DNA of 64,000 nt from Streptomyces sp. HUAS YS2 (lineage in GTDB: Bacteria; Actinomycetota; Actinomycetes; Streptomycetales; Streptomycetaceae): NCBI RefSeq assembly GCF_033343995.1, contig NZ_CP137573.1, positions 310,001 to 374,000 of the forward strand, written 5' to 3'. Position numbers and translations under genes: made by a program. The notes beneath the pieces are model-generated. The model searched no databases. It was not told the DNA's origin and saw nothing but the letters and a program-made list of their open reading frames with translations. Numbering within the stretch: position 1 is the stretch's first letter; every line of letters starts with the position of its first letter. Of this stretch, positions 34,415-43,900 are shown in pieces.

Positions 34415-35260
34415 ATGCCCGCACGGGGATTCGGCACGCCCACCCCTGCCGGGAAGGCAGCGCGCTATCTGCTCCTGGCGCTGGTGCTGCTGCTCACCAT
34501 CGGACCGTTCCTGTGGCAGCTCTCGACCTCCCTGAAGGGCCCGGGCGAGGACGTGTACTCCCGCGTCCCGGCGTTCCTGCCCGAGGACCCGACGTTCTCC
34601 AACTACGCGCGGGTCGCCGAGACCATTCCGGTCTGGACGTACGCGGCCAACTCGCTGACGGTGGCCGCGGTCGCGGTGTTCGGCAACGCGGTCGGCGCGA
34701 CCCTGGCCGGCTTCGCCCTGGCCCGGCTGCGCTTCCGCGGGGTGCGGCTGGTGACCGGGCTGTTCCTGGCCACCTTGGTGCTGCCCGGGGAGGTCACGAT
34801 CGTCTCGCAGTACGTGACCGTGCGCAGCCTGGGCCTGACCGACACGCTCACCGGCGTGGCGCTGCCCGGGGCGCTCGCCATGCTGAACGTGCTGCTCATG
34901 TACACCGCTTTCCAGGCGGTTCCCCCGGACCTGGACGCGGCGGCGCTGGTCGACGGGGCGAACGTGTGGCAGCGGCTCGTCCATGTGGGTCTGCCGAACG
35001 TCCGGGGCATGCTCAGCGTGGTCGTGATCTTCACCTTCATCGGCGCCTGGGACGACTTCCTGTGGCCGCTGATCGTGCTGAACGACCCCGACCGCTACAC
35101 CCTCACCGTCGGACTCCAGTACCTGAACGGCACCTTCACCGCCAACCCACGGCTCATCGCCGCCGGCACCATGATCGCCTTCATTCCGATCGTGATCGTG
35201 TTCGCCTCGCTCCAGCGGTTCTTCTTCAAGGGCGTCGAGGAAGGCGCGATCAAAGGATGA
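34415..35260 (+). CDS. Sugar ABC transporter permease (MalG-type)
   Basis: The protein has 281 residues with six membrane helices. The EAA-type loop reads DLDAAALVDGANVWQRLVHVGLPNVRG (in part), and the C-terminus FFFKGVEEGAIKG is typical of MalG-like permeases. It begins one base after the previous stop. Together with the binding protein and the other permease it imports the oligosaccharide made by the secreted GH85 enzyme. Confidence 0.93.
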   Translation: MPARGFGTPTPAGKAARYLLLALVLLLTIGPFLWQLSTSLKGPGEDVYSRVPAFLPEDPTFSNYARVAETIPVWTYAANSLTVAAVAVFGNAVGATLAGFALARLRFRGVRLVTGLFLATLVLPGEVTIVSQYVTVRSLGLTDTLTGVALPGALAMLNVLLMYTAFQAVPPDLDAAALVDGANVWQRLVHVGLPNVRGMLSVVVIFTFIGAWDDFLWPLIVLNDPDRYTLTVGLQYLNGTFTANPRLIAAGTMIAFIPIVIVFASLQRFFFKGVEEGAIKG

Positions 35261-35315
35261 GCGCCCGCCCGATGAGCGCTCACCGCACCCGCACAGGAAA
35301 GGACACGGTCCGCGC

Positions 35316-36599
35316 ATGACCACGTCCCCGCGATTCGGCGTCAACTACACCCCCAGCAAGGGCTGGTTCCACCACTGGCTCGACTTCGACCTCGACGACG
35401 TACGCGCCGACCTCGACTCGATCGCCGCACTCGGCCTGGACCACGTCCGGGTCTTCCCGCTGTGGCCGCTCTTCCAGCCGAACCGCACCCTGATCCGCCC
35501 GCGGGCGGTGGAGCAGTTGGTCGAACTGGCGGACGCCGCCGCCGAACGCGGCCTGGACGTCGCAGTGGACGGGCTGCAGGGCCACCTGTCCAGCTTCGAC
35601 TTCCAGCCGTCGTGGACGGTCAGCTGGCACCGGCGGAACATGTTCACCGACCCGGACGTCGTCGACGGCCAGGCCGCCTACCTCCGCACGCTCGCCGCCG
35701 CACTCGCGGACCGGCCGGCCTTCCTCGGCATGACCCTGGGCAACGAGATCAACCAGTTCTCCGGCGACCCGCACCCCGACCCGGACCGGATCACCCCGGC
35801 CCAGGCCGAGCGCTGGCTGCGCCGCATGCTCGACGCCTGTGAACAGGGGGCGCCGGGACGGATGCACCTGCACGCGGAGTACGACGCCTCCTGGTACGTC
35901 GACGACCACCCCTTCACCCCGGCGCACGCGGCCCGGCTGGGCGCGGTGACGGCGGTGCACTCCTGGGTGTTCAACGGCACCGCGCAGCGCTACGGGGCGG
36001 ACTCGCCGGCGACCGGGCAGCACGCGGCGTACATGATCGAGCTGTCGAAGGCCTGGGCGGAGGACCCGCACCGGCCGGTCTGGCTCCAGGAGGTCGGCGC
36101 GCCCGCCCCGCACATCCCGGCGGACCGGGCGGCCGGGTTCACCCGGACGACGATCGCCGCGGCGCTGGACTGCCCCGGCGTGTGGGGCGTGACGTGGTGG
36201 TGCTCGCACGACGTCGACCGGGCGCTCGCCGACTTCCCGGAGCTGGAGTACACGCTGGGCCTGCTCACCAACGACCGGCGGGTCAAGCCGGCCGGGCGGG
36301 AGATCGCCCGGATCGTCGAGGAGCTGCGGGCCGGGAACGGGCGGGCGGCGCCGCGGACCACGGCGCTCGTCGTCGACCTGCCGGACGACGCGGCCGGGCG
36401 CTCGTTGTGCGGCCCCGGCGGGGCGGTGTTCGAGGCGTTCATGCGGCTGTCGACGGAGGGCGTCCGGCCGACGACCGTGCTCGCCGGGCGTGCCGCGGAC
36501 CCGTCGCACCTCGCCGCCCGGGGTATCACTCGGCTCGTCACGGTCGACGACGCCGGAGTCGGCCGACGCGCCTCTCCCTCATCCCGTGCCTCCTCCTGA
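35316..36599 (+). CDS. Clan GH-A glycoside hydrolase (GH5-like)
   Basis: The protein has 427 residues from the ATG at 35316, with no signal peptide, so it is cytoplasmic. The TIM-barrel catalytic residues are Glu144 (MTLGNEINQF, acid/base) and Glu259 (VWLQEVGAP, nucleophile). FGVNYTPSKGWFHHW and HVRVFPLWPLFQPN are typical of GH5-like beta-mannosidases. It lies between the permeases and the GH38 gene. A likely job is cleaving the beta-mannose left after alpha-mannose removal, but this is inferred. The last 30 residues are Ser/Arg-rich. Confidence 0.82.
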   Translation: MTTSPRFGVNYTPSKGWFHHWLDFDLDDVRADLDSIAALGLDHVRVFPLWPLFQPNRTLIRPRAVEQLVELADAAAERGLDVAVDGLQGHLSSFDFQPSWTVSWHRRNMFTDPDVVDGQAAYLRTLAAALADRPAFLGMTLGNEINQFSGDPHPDPDRITPAQAERWLRRMLDACEQGAPGRMHLHAEYDASWYVDDHPFTPAHAARLGAVTAVHSWVFNGTAQRYGADSPATGQHAAYMIELSKAWAEDPHRPVWLQEVGAPAPHIPADRAAGFTRTTIAAALDCPGVWGVTWWCSHDVDRALADFPELEYTLGLLTNDRRVKPAGREIARIVEELRAGNGRAAPRTTALVVDLPDDAAGRSLCGPGGAVFEAFMRLSTEGVRPTTVLAGRAADPSHLAARGITRLVTVDDAGVGRRASPSSRASS

Positions 36600-36653
36600 A
36601 TCCTGCCTTCTGCACCCGGCCTTCTTCCGTCCTCGTCCCACGGAGCTTCCGCC

Positions 36654-39600
36654 ATGCACAGTGACCGCAGTCTGATCGAGTCCCGTCTCAAGCGCGTCCT
36701 CGAGGAGCGCGTCCGTCCCGCCGTGTATCCCGAGTCGGTCCCGCTCGAGGTCGGGATCTGGACCGCCCCCGACGAACCCGTGCCGGTGGCCGAGGGCATC
36801 GCCGCCCCGCGTACGCCGATCTCCGTGGGCACCCGGTGGGGCGCGCCGTGGGGCACCAGTTGGCTCACGGTGTCCGGCACGGTGCCGGAGACCTGGGCGG
36901 GCCGGACCGTCGAGGCGCTGATCGACCTGGGTTTCGACAAGAACATGCCGGGCTTCCAGTGCGAGGGCCTGGTGTACCGGAGCGACGGCACCCCGGTGAA
37001 GGGTCTGCATCCGCGCAACCAGTGGGTGCGGGTCGCCGCTCCGGCGGCCGGCGGCGAGGAGGTGCTGCTCCACGTCGAGGCCGCGTCCAACCCGGTGGTG
37101 CTCGACTACCACCCGTTCGTGCCGACGGAGCTGGGTGAGAAGGAGACGGCGGGCAGCGAGCCGCAGTACCGGCTGGAGCGGATGGATCTGGCCGTCTTCG
37201 ACGAGACGGTGTGGCAGCTCGTGCTCGACCTGGAGGTGGTGGGCGAGCTGATGGCCGAGCTGCCGGTGGAGGGCGCGCGCCGCTGGGACCTGCTGCGGGC
37301 GGTCGACCGGGCCCTGGACGCGATCGACCTCCAGGACGTGAACGGCACGGCCCCGGCGGCCCGTTCGGAGCTCGCCCGGGTGCTGGCGACGCCGGCCGAG
37401 CCGTCGGCGCACCGGATCAGCGCGGTCGGGCACGCGCACATCGACTCGGCCTGGCTGTGGCCGCTGCGCGAGACGGTCCGCAAGGTGGCGCGCACCACCG
37501 CCAACATGACCGCGCTGTTGGAGGACGAGCCGGACTTCGTCTACACGATGTCGCAGGCCCAGCAGTACGCGTGGATCAAGGAGCACCGCCCGGAGGTGTA
37601 CGCACGGGTCAAGAAGGCGGTCGCGGAGGGCCGGTTCGTGCCGGCGGGCGGGATGTGGGTGGAGTCGGACACGAACATGCCGGGCTCGGAGGCGATGGCC
37701 CGTCAGTTCGTGCACGGCAAGCGGTTTTTCCTGGACGAGTTCGGGGTGGAGAACCACGAGGCCTGGCTGCCGGACACGTTCGGCTTCGCGGGCGGGCTGC
37801 CGCAGATCATCAAGGCGGCGGGGTCGCGCTGGCTGTTGACGCAGAAGATCTCGTGGAGCCAGGTGAACAGCTTCCCGCACCACACCTTCTGGTGGGAGGG
37901 CATCGACGGGACACGGATCTTCACGCACTTCCCGCCGATCGACACCTACAACTGCTCGATGCAGGGTCGGGAGATCGCGCACGCCGTCCGCAACTTCAAG
38001 GACAAGGGCAGGGCGCGGCACTCGATCGCGCCGACCGGCTGGGGCGACGGCGGGGGCGGCACCACCCGGGAGATGATCGGCAAGGCGGCGCGGCTGCGCG
38101 ACCTGGAGGGCTCGGCGCGGGTGCGCTGGGAGCGGCCGGCCGAGTTCTTCGCCCGCGCGGAAGCCGAGTACCCGGACGCGCCGGTGTGGGTCGGGGAGCT
38201 GTACCTGGAGCTGCACCGGGCGACCCTGACCAGCCAGGCGCGCACCAAGCAGGGCAACCGGGCGAGCGAGAACCTGCTGCGGGAGGCCGAGCTGTGGGCC
38301 GCGACGGCGGCGGTGCGGGCGGGGTTCCCGTACCCGTACGAGCGGTTGGACCGGATCTGGAAGACGGTACTGCTGCACCAGTTCCACGACATCCTGCCGG
38401 GTTCGTCGATCGCCTGGGTGCACCGCGAGGCGGAGCGGACGTACGCGGCGGTGGCCGCAGAGTTGCGCGGGATCGTCGACGCGGCGCAGCGGGCCCTGGC
38501 CGGCGACGGGTCGGCGGGCGGGGAGGTGGTGTTCAACGCGGCGCCGCACGCCCGGGCCGGGGTGCCCGCCGGGGGCGCACGGCCGGCGGGCACGGGGCCG
38601 GCCGCCGCGGCCTGCGCCGTACGGCCCCGGGAGGGCGGCGGGTTCGTGCTGGAGAACGGGCTCCTGCGCGTCGAGGTGGACGGGCGCGGGCTCGCGGTCT
38701 CGGTGCGGGACCTCGTCTCCGGCCGGGAGACGGTCGCGCCGGGCGAGGCGGCGAACCTGCTGCAGATCCACCCCGACTTCCCGAACATGTGGGACGCCTG
38801 GGACGTCGACAGGTTCTACCGGAACACCGTCACCGACCTGACGGACGTCGACGAGGTGGTCGTGGCGGACGATTCCCCGGGGTCCGTGTCCGTCCGGGTG
38901 ACGCGGTCGTTCGGCGCGTCGCGGGCGGTCCAGACGCTGACGCTGGCCGCCGGGGCATGCCGGCTCGACCTGGACACCGAGGTCGACTGGCAGGAGACGG
39001 AGAAGTTCCTGAAGGCCGCGTTCCCGCTGGACCTGCACACCGACCGCTACGCCGCCGAGACGCAGTTCGGCCACCTGTACCGGCCCACGCACACCAACAC
39101 CAGTTGGGAGGCGGCCAAGTTCGAGGCGTGCAACCACCGCTTCGTGCACCTGGAGGAACCGGGCTGGGGCGTCGGCCTGGTGACCGCGTCCACGTACGGG
39201 CACGACGTCACGCGGACGGTGCGGCCCGCCGACCGGGGCACGACGACGACCGTCCGGGTCTCCCTGCTGCGCGCGCCGCGCTTCCCCGACCCGCACACCG
39301 ACCAGGGCGTGCACCGCTTCCGGCACGCCCTGGTGCCCGGCGCGACGGTCGGCGACGCGGTCCGCGAGGGGTACCGCATCGGCCTGCCCGAGCGGCGGGT
39401 GCCCGGTGACGCCGAGGTCCTGCCGCTCGTCGATGTGGACGATCCGGCCGTCGTGGTCAGCGCGGTCAAGCTGGCGGACGACGGCAGCGGGGACGTGGTG
39501 GTCCGGCTGTACGAGGCGCACGGCGGCCGGGTCGCGGCCCGGCTGACGCCGGGGTTCACGCACGCCGGCGTGCAGGTCTGCGACCTGCTGGAGCGACCGC

Positions 39601-39701
39601 TCCCCGAGGAGGACGCCGGGACGGAGGACGGGGGCGACGTGGCCCTGCGGCTGCGCCCCTTCGAGCTGCGCACCCTGCGGTTCGTACGTCCCGTCGGGTG
39701 A
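36654..39701 (+). CDS. Alpha-mannosidase, GH38
   Basis: The protein has 1015 residues from the ATG at 36654 and no signal peptide. GHAHIDSAWLWPLRET places the zinc ligands His262 and Asp264. LPDTFGFAGGLPQI contains the nucleophile Asp374, and LHQFHDILPGSSIAWVHREA is the other conserved GH38 block. C-terminal beta domains follow. Length matches bacterial GH38 enzymes of this type. It would trim alpha-mannose residues from imported N-glycan. It is the last gene of the transporter operon. Long open frames on the opposite strand here are composition artefacts. Confidence 0.94.
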   Translation: MHSDRSLIESRLKRVLEERVRPAVYPESVPLEVGIWTAPDEPVPVAEGIAAPRTPISVGTRWGAPWGTSWLTVSGTVPETWAGRTVEALIDLGFDKNMPGFQCEGLVYRSDGTPVKGLHPRNQWVRVAAPAAGGEEVLLHVEAASNPVVLDYHPFVPTELGEKETAGSEPQYRLERMDLAVFDETVWQLVLDLEVVGELMAELPVEGARRWDLLRAVDRALDAIDLQDVNGTAPAARSELARVLATPAEPSAHRISAVGHAHIDSAWLWPLRETVRKVARTTANMTALLEDEPDFVYTMSQAQQYAWIKEHRPEVYARVKKAVAEGRFVPAGGMWVESDTNMPGSEAMARQFVHGKRFFLDEFGVENHEAWLPDTFGFAGGLPQIIKAAGSRWLLTQKISWSQVNSFPHHTFWWEGIDGTRIFTHFPPIDTYNCSMQGREIAHAVRNFKDKGRARHSIAPTGWGDGGGGTTREMIGKAARLRDLEGSARVRWERPAEFFARAEAEYPDAPVWVGELYLELHRATLTSQARTKQGNRASENLLREAELWAATAAVRAGFPYPYERLDRIWKTVLLHQFHDILPGSSIAWVHREAERTYAAVAAELRGIVDAAQRALAGDGSAGGEVVFNAAPHARAGVPAGGARPAGTGPAAAACAVRPREGGGFVLENGLLRVEVDGRGLAVSVRDLVSGRETVAPGEAANLLQIHPDFPNMWDAWDVDRFYRNTVTDLTDVDEVVVADDSPGSVSVRVTRSFGASRAVQTLTLAAGACRLDLDTEVDWQETEKFLKAAFPLDLHTDRYAAETQFGHLYRPTHTNTSWEAAKFEACNHRFVHLEEPGWGVGLVTASTYGHDVTRTVRPADRGTTTTVRVSLLRAPRFPDPHTDQGVHRFRHALVPGATVGDAVREGYRIGLPERRVPGDAEVLPLVDVDDPAVVVSAVKLADDGSGDVVVRLYEAHGGRVAARLTPGFTHAGVQVCDLLERPLPEEDAGTEDGGDVALRLRPFELRTLRFVRPVG

Positions 39702-39851
39702 CGTGACGCCGAGGGCGGGCGCGCCGGATCGGGCGCGCCCGCCCCACGGGGCAGGGTCGGGGCGGTCTGTCCGCAGTCCTCCCGGCCCGAGCGGTCCCCC
39801 GATGCCGATGCCGATGCATGCCGATGCCGTCCGCTACGACGACGTGCCTCG

Positions 39852-39930
39852 GACGAGTGGCCGCAGCTGGACGAGCGGGTGATGGCGGCCGACATCCTGG
39901 TGCTGTGCGGGCCGACCTGATTCGGGGATA
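39852..39930 (+). pseudogene. Fragment (middle part) of a flavodoxin-type reductase gene
   Basis: The frame DEWPQLDERVMAADILVLCGPT, then a stop, then FGD aligns with DEWPVIYSKVMAADILFLAGPVWLGD of the intact gene at 40127-40843. The rest of the 5' part is not recognisable. A matching 3' fragment lies at 46392-46632, on the same strand, suggesting one disrupted gene. Confidence 0.65.
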
Positions 39931-40126
39931 CGTGTCATCGGTGCGGGGCCGTGCGGGTGATCGGGTGGCCGGCTCCGTGACCGTTGGCGCGGCGTTTGAT
40001 CATTCCGCCCCACGAGGAGAGACAGTGGACGGGATTTTCGGCCGGACCAACCCGGGGCACCATCGACGTCGGCAGCCGGGTGTTGTGCCGCCCCGACCAC
40101 CCACTCGTCCGCAGGGGGACGCATCG

Positions 40127-40843
40127 ATGACCGACACCGGCACGTCCTACCGTGATCTCCGCGCCCTGGTGATCAACTGCACCCTCAAGCGGTCGCCGGA
40201 GCGGAGCCACACTCAAGGGCTGATCGACATCAGCACCGGGATCATGGAACGTCAGGGCGTCGCGGTCGAGGTGCTGCGGGCGGTGGATCTCGACATCGCG
40301 ACCGGTGTCTGGCCGGACATGACGGAGCACGGGTGGGAGACCGACGAGTGGCCCGTCATCTACTCGAAGGTGATGGCAGCGGACATCCTCTTCTTGGCCG
40401 GACCTGTATGGCTGGGAGACAACTCTTCGGTCATGAAGAAGGTCATCGAGCGCCTGTACGCCTGCTCGTCGATCCTCAACGAACGTGGCCAGTACGCATA
40501 TTACGGGCGGGTCGGGGGTTGCTTGATCACCGGTAACGAGGACGGCGCCAAGCACTGCGCGATGAACGTCATCTACAGCCTTCAGCACCTGGGCTACGTC
40601 ATCCCGCCGCAGGCCGACGCGGGCTGGGTCGGCCCGGCCGGACCCGGCCCTTCCTACCTCGACGAGGGCTCGGGTGGGCCGGAGAACGACTTCACCAACC
40701 GCAACACCACGTTCATGACCTGGAACCTGCTCCACCTGGCCCGCATGCTCAAGGACGCCGGCGGCATCCCCGCGTACGGCAACCAGCGCTCCGAGTGGGA
40801 CGCCGGGTGCCGCTTCGACTTCGAGAACCCCGAGCACCGTTGA
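40127..40843 (+). CDS. NADPH-dependent FMN reductase/flavodoxin-family protein
   Basis: The protein has 238 residues from the ATG at 40127. ALVINCTLKRSPERSHTQ is the FMN phosphate loop, AADILFLAGPVWLGDNSSVMKKVIER the second FMN loop (quoted in part), and YYGRVGGCLITGNEDGAKHC the third. The C-terminus (GNQRSEWDAGCRFDF) is typical of this Streptomyces group. It probably reduces quinones or nitro compounds. Decayed pieces of a paralogue lie on both sides (39852-39930 and 46392-46632). Confidence 0.88.
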   Translation: MTDTGTSYRDLRALVINCTLKRSPERSHTQGLIDISTGIMERQGVAVEVLRAVDLDIATGVWPDMTEHGWETDEWPVIYSKVMAADILFLAGPVWLGDNSSVMKKVIERLYACSSILNERGQYAYYGRVGGCLITGNEDGAKHCAMNVIYSLQHLGYVIPPQADAGWVGPAGPGPSYLDEGSGGPENDFTNRNTTFMTWNLLHLARMLKDAGGIPAYGNQRSEWDAGCRFDFENPEHR

Positions 40844-40982
40844 ACTCCGGCCGGAACATCGGAGACCGCTTGGACGCCTCCGCGGTCTCCGCCGCCCGGT
40901 CGGTGTTCTCGAACAGCTACAGGACCGGCCCCGCCCCTCGGACGACTAACGCTCGCGAGGCACGCCGGCACGGTGCCGAGGG

Positions 40983-43900
40983 TCATGTACCGGTGTGGGT
41001 GTGGGCAGCCCACAGGCTGGGGACATGGGGGTACCTGCTGCGGAGGCGTGTAGTGGCGAGGTGAAGGGCGAGGGCGCTTCGGTCGGCCTGGGGCGGGGCC
41101 GTGCCGTTGTCGGTGAGGTGGGCGTAGAAGTCGGTGCCGAGTTGGGCAGCGGTGCGGTCGTCGACGGACCACAGCGTGCCGATGACGTGCCGGTAGCCGG
41201 CTAGGTGGAAGGCGCCGGTGATGTGGAGGGATTCGTCGGCCAGGCGGGGGGCGGTGTTGCTGGTGTCGCAGGCGGAGAGGTAGGCCAGCTCGGCAGTCAG
41301 GTCCAGGGCGGTGATGTCGGCGATGGTCAGGGGCGCGGTGGCGTGGTCGGTGAGGACCAGGTGACTCCGGGCGGGGTCGGTCCAGTCCGCTTCGCCGTGG
41401 CAGGAGAAGTGGGCGATGCCATGGCTGGGCAGCGCGTCGAGAACGGTGTCGCGCGTGGGGGTGGCCAGGAGGCGGGCGTCCGGGATCAGGGACGTGATGG
41501 CGGCGGCCTCGACACGGACGCCGGGCAGCGGCGGGGTGCCCGGGGCTTTGGCGGCGGCGACGACCAGGGTGCTGGGGGTGGACGGCCCGGACTGGCGGGT
41601 TCTGGCGTGGGCGAGGGCCCGCACGGTCGTGGTGTAGGAGGAGACGACGCGGTCGAGGACGGTCCGCGGTCCGCCCTCCCGCTGGACGTCGTCGGTGTGG
41701 TGGCCGGCCGCGTGGAGGGGGAGATAGGCGAGGATGCCCACCGGGCACCACCACAGGCGGGGCCAGGGCTCACCGGGCTGATGGGCGGTCGTGTGGCCGA
41801 GGTCGGTCAGAACAGGCTCAGCAACGGTGTCCCACAGCCAGGTCAGAACGGCGAGGATTTCCCGCTGGGCTTCGACACGTGCCCTGGGGGCGATCTCGTG
41901 GTCGGTGGTGGCGTGCAGGGCAGCCAGGAGTCGTTCCCCCTGCTCGAAGGCGGCATCCTGGGTCAGCGTGGGCAAGGGCACGACCCGGACAGGAGCGTCG
42001 GCGGAATCAGTGAGGACGAGGGCGTCGCAGCGGCGGGGGCTGGCGGTGACGAAGACGACGGGCCCCTCGTGCGCATGGCGGGCGAGCTCGTTGATCGGGG
42101 GCGCGTGGAGGAAGTCCTCGAAGCCCGGGAGGCCGGAGATGCGCGCGATGAGGCTCTGCCACGCGTCGTGGGCCTCGCGCCTGTGCTCTGCCAGGCGCTG
42201 GTTCGCCTCCCGGAGCACTTCCGGGGCCTCCGCCGATGACGTGGGGCGGGGGTGGTTCAGGGCGTCGAGGCGGGCCCGCAGTTGGCGCAGCTCGTCCGCC
42301 AGGTGGGGGGCGTGCTCGCGCAGGCGGACGGCATCACGGCTGCGCAGACCGAGGGTGTCGGTGGCGAGGATTCCGCGGGCGCGCTCCAACAGCTCCACGG
42401 CCCGCTCCGGCCGGCCTGCGGCGAGCGCGGCGGCGGCGGCCTCCTCCGGTAGACCTGGCAGGCGGCCGAGCTGGTACTCGCGGTCCGCGCGGCCCAGACT
42501 GCCCGGGGCGAGGGACGCCGTCAGGGCAATGGCCTCCTCCACGGCTTCCAGCGCCGCCTGGGGGGCGTCGGGGCCGGAGGCCAGGAGCGCGAAGCGCCGA
42601 TACGCCTTGATGCGGGTGACTGTGTCACTCGTCGTGCTGCCCGCGGCCTCGCCGAAGTAGCGGCATGCGTCCTCCCGCGCTTGCGTCCCACCCCCGACCT
42701 CGAACAGATTTGCCAGCTTGCCGCCGAGGCTGTTGAGGTACACGGCGCGGTGGGGGTGGTCGTGGGGGGTGGCGCTGACGGCCTCCCGGCTGACCCGCAC
42801 GGCTTCTTCCAGTACCTCGATATCGGTGCTGCGTTCGAACAGGGTCTTCAGGATGTTTCCGAGGTTGTGCAGGTACCCGGCGCGGCTGGGGTGGTCGCGG
42901 GGAGTGGTGGCCACTGCTTCCCGGCTGGTCTTTACGGCTTCCTTCAGTATCTCGATGTCACCGACGCGCTCGAAGAGGGCTGCCAGCGTGCCTGTGAGGT
43001 TGTTGAGTTGCACAGCGCGGTTGGGGTGGTTGTGGGGTGTGGTGGCCACGGCTTTCCGGCCGACCTGTGCGGCTTCTTCCAGTACCTCGATGTCACCGGT
43101 GCGTTCGAACAGGGTCTGCAGGATGCTTCCGAGGTTGCCGATCTGCACGGCGTGGTGGGGGTGGTTGTGGGGGACGGTGGCCACGGCTTCCCGGCCGACC
43201 TGTACCGCCTCTTTCAGTACCTCGATCTCACCGATGTGCTCGAACAGGGCCAGTAGGTTGCCTGCGAGGTTGTTGAGGTGCGTGGCGCGGTTGGGGTGGT
43301 TGTGAGGTGTGGTGGCCACGGCTTCCCGGTTGACCTGTACTGCTTCCTCCAGTACCTCGATGTCCCCGATGCGTTCGAACAGGGTCTGCAGGGCGGTCCC
43401 GAGGTTGTTGAGGGGGGTCGCGCGGTTGGGGTGGTTGTGGGGGACGGTGGCCACGGCTTCCCGGTTGACCTGTACTGCTTCCTCCAGTACCTCGATCTCT
43501 CCGACGCGCTCGAACCGGCGCTGGAGAGCGACCCCCAACGAGGTCAGGTATCCGGCGCGGTTGGGGTGGTGGTGAGGAGTGGCGGCCACTGCTTCCCGGC
43601 CGGCTTGTACTGCTTCCTCCAGTGCTTCTGTCCGTCCCGTGTGTCCGGACAGCGCCTGCAGCGCGTTCACAAGGGAGTTGAGGTGCATGGCGCGGTGGGG
43701 GTGGCCTTGGGGGACGGCAGCCACTGCTTCCCGGCTGACCTTTACTGCTTCTCTCAGTACCTCGATGTCACCGACGCGCCCGAACAGCGCCTGGAGCGTG
43801 TTCCCGAGGTTGTGCAGGTACCCGGCGCGGTTGGGGTGGTCGCGGGGGGTGGTGGCCACAGCCTCCCGGCCAAGCTGCACTGCTTCTTCCAGTACCGCAA

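Noticed and set aside
36579..39563. A 994-residue open frame on the minus strand opposite the GH38 gene
   Set aside because: It is the composition shadow of a well-conserved gene; the translation is Arg/Pro/Gly-rich with no family features.
39795..39832. ATGCCG simple repeat
   Set aside because: Only a few copies, interrupted by GCATGC; no structural or regulatory meaning could be supported.
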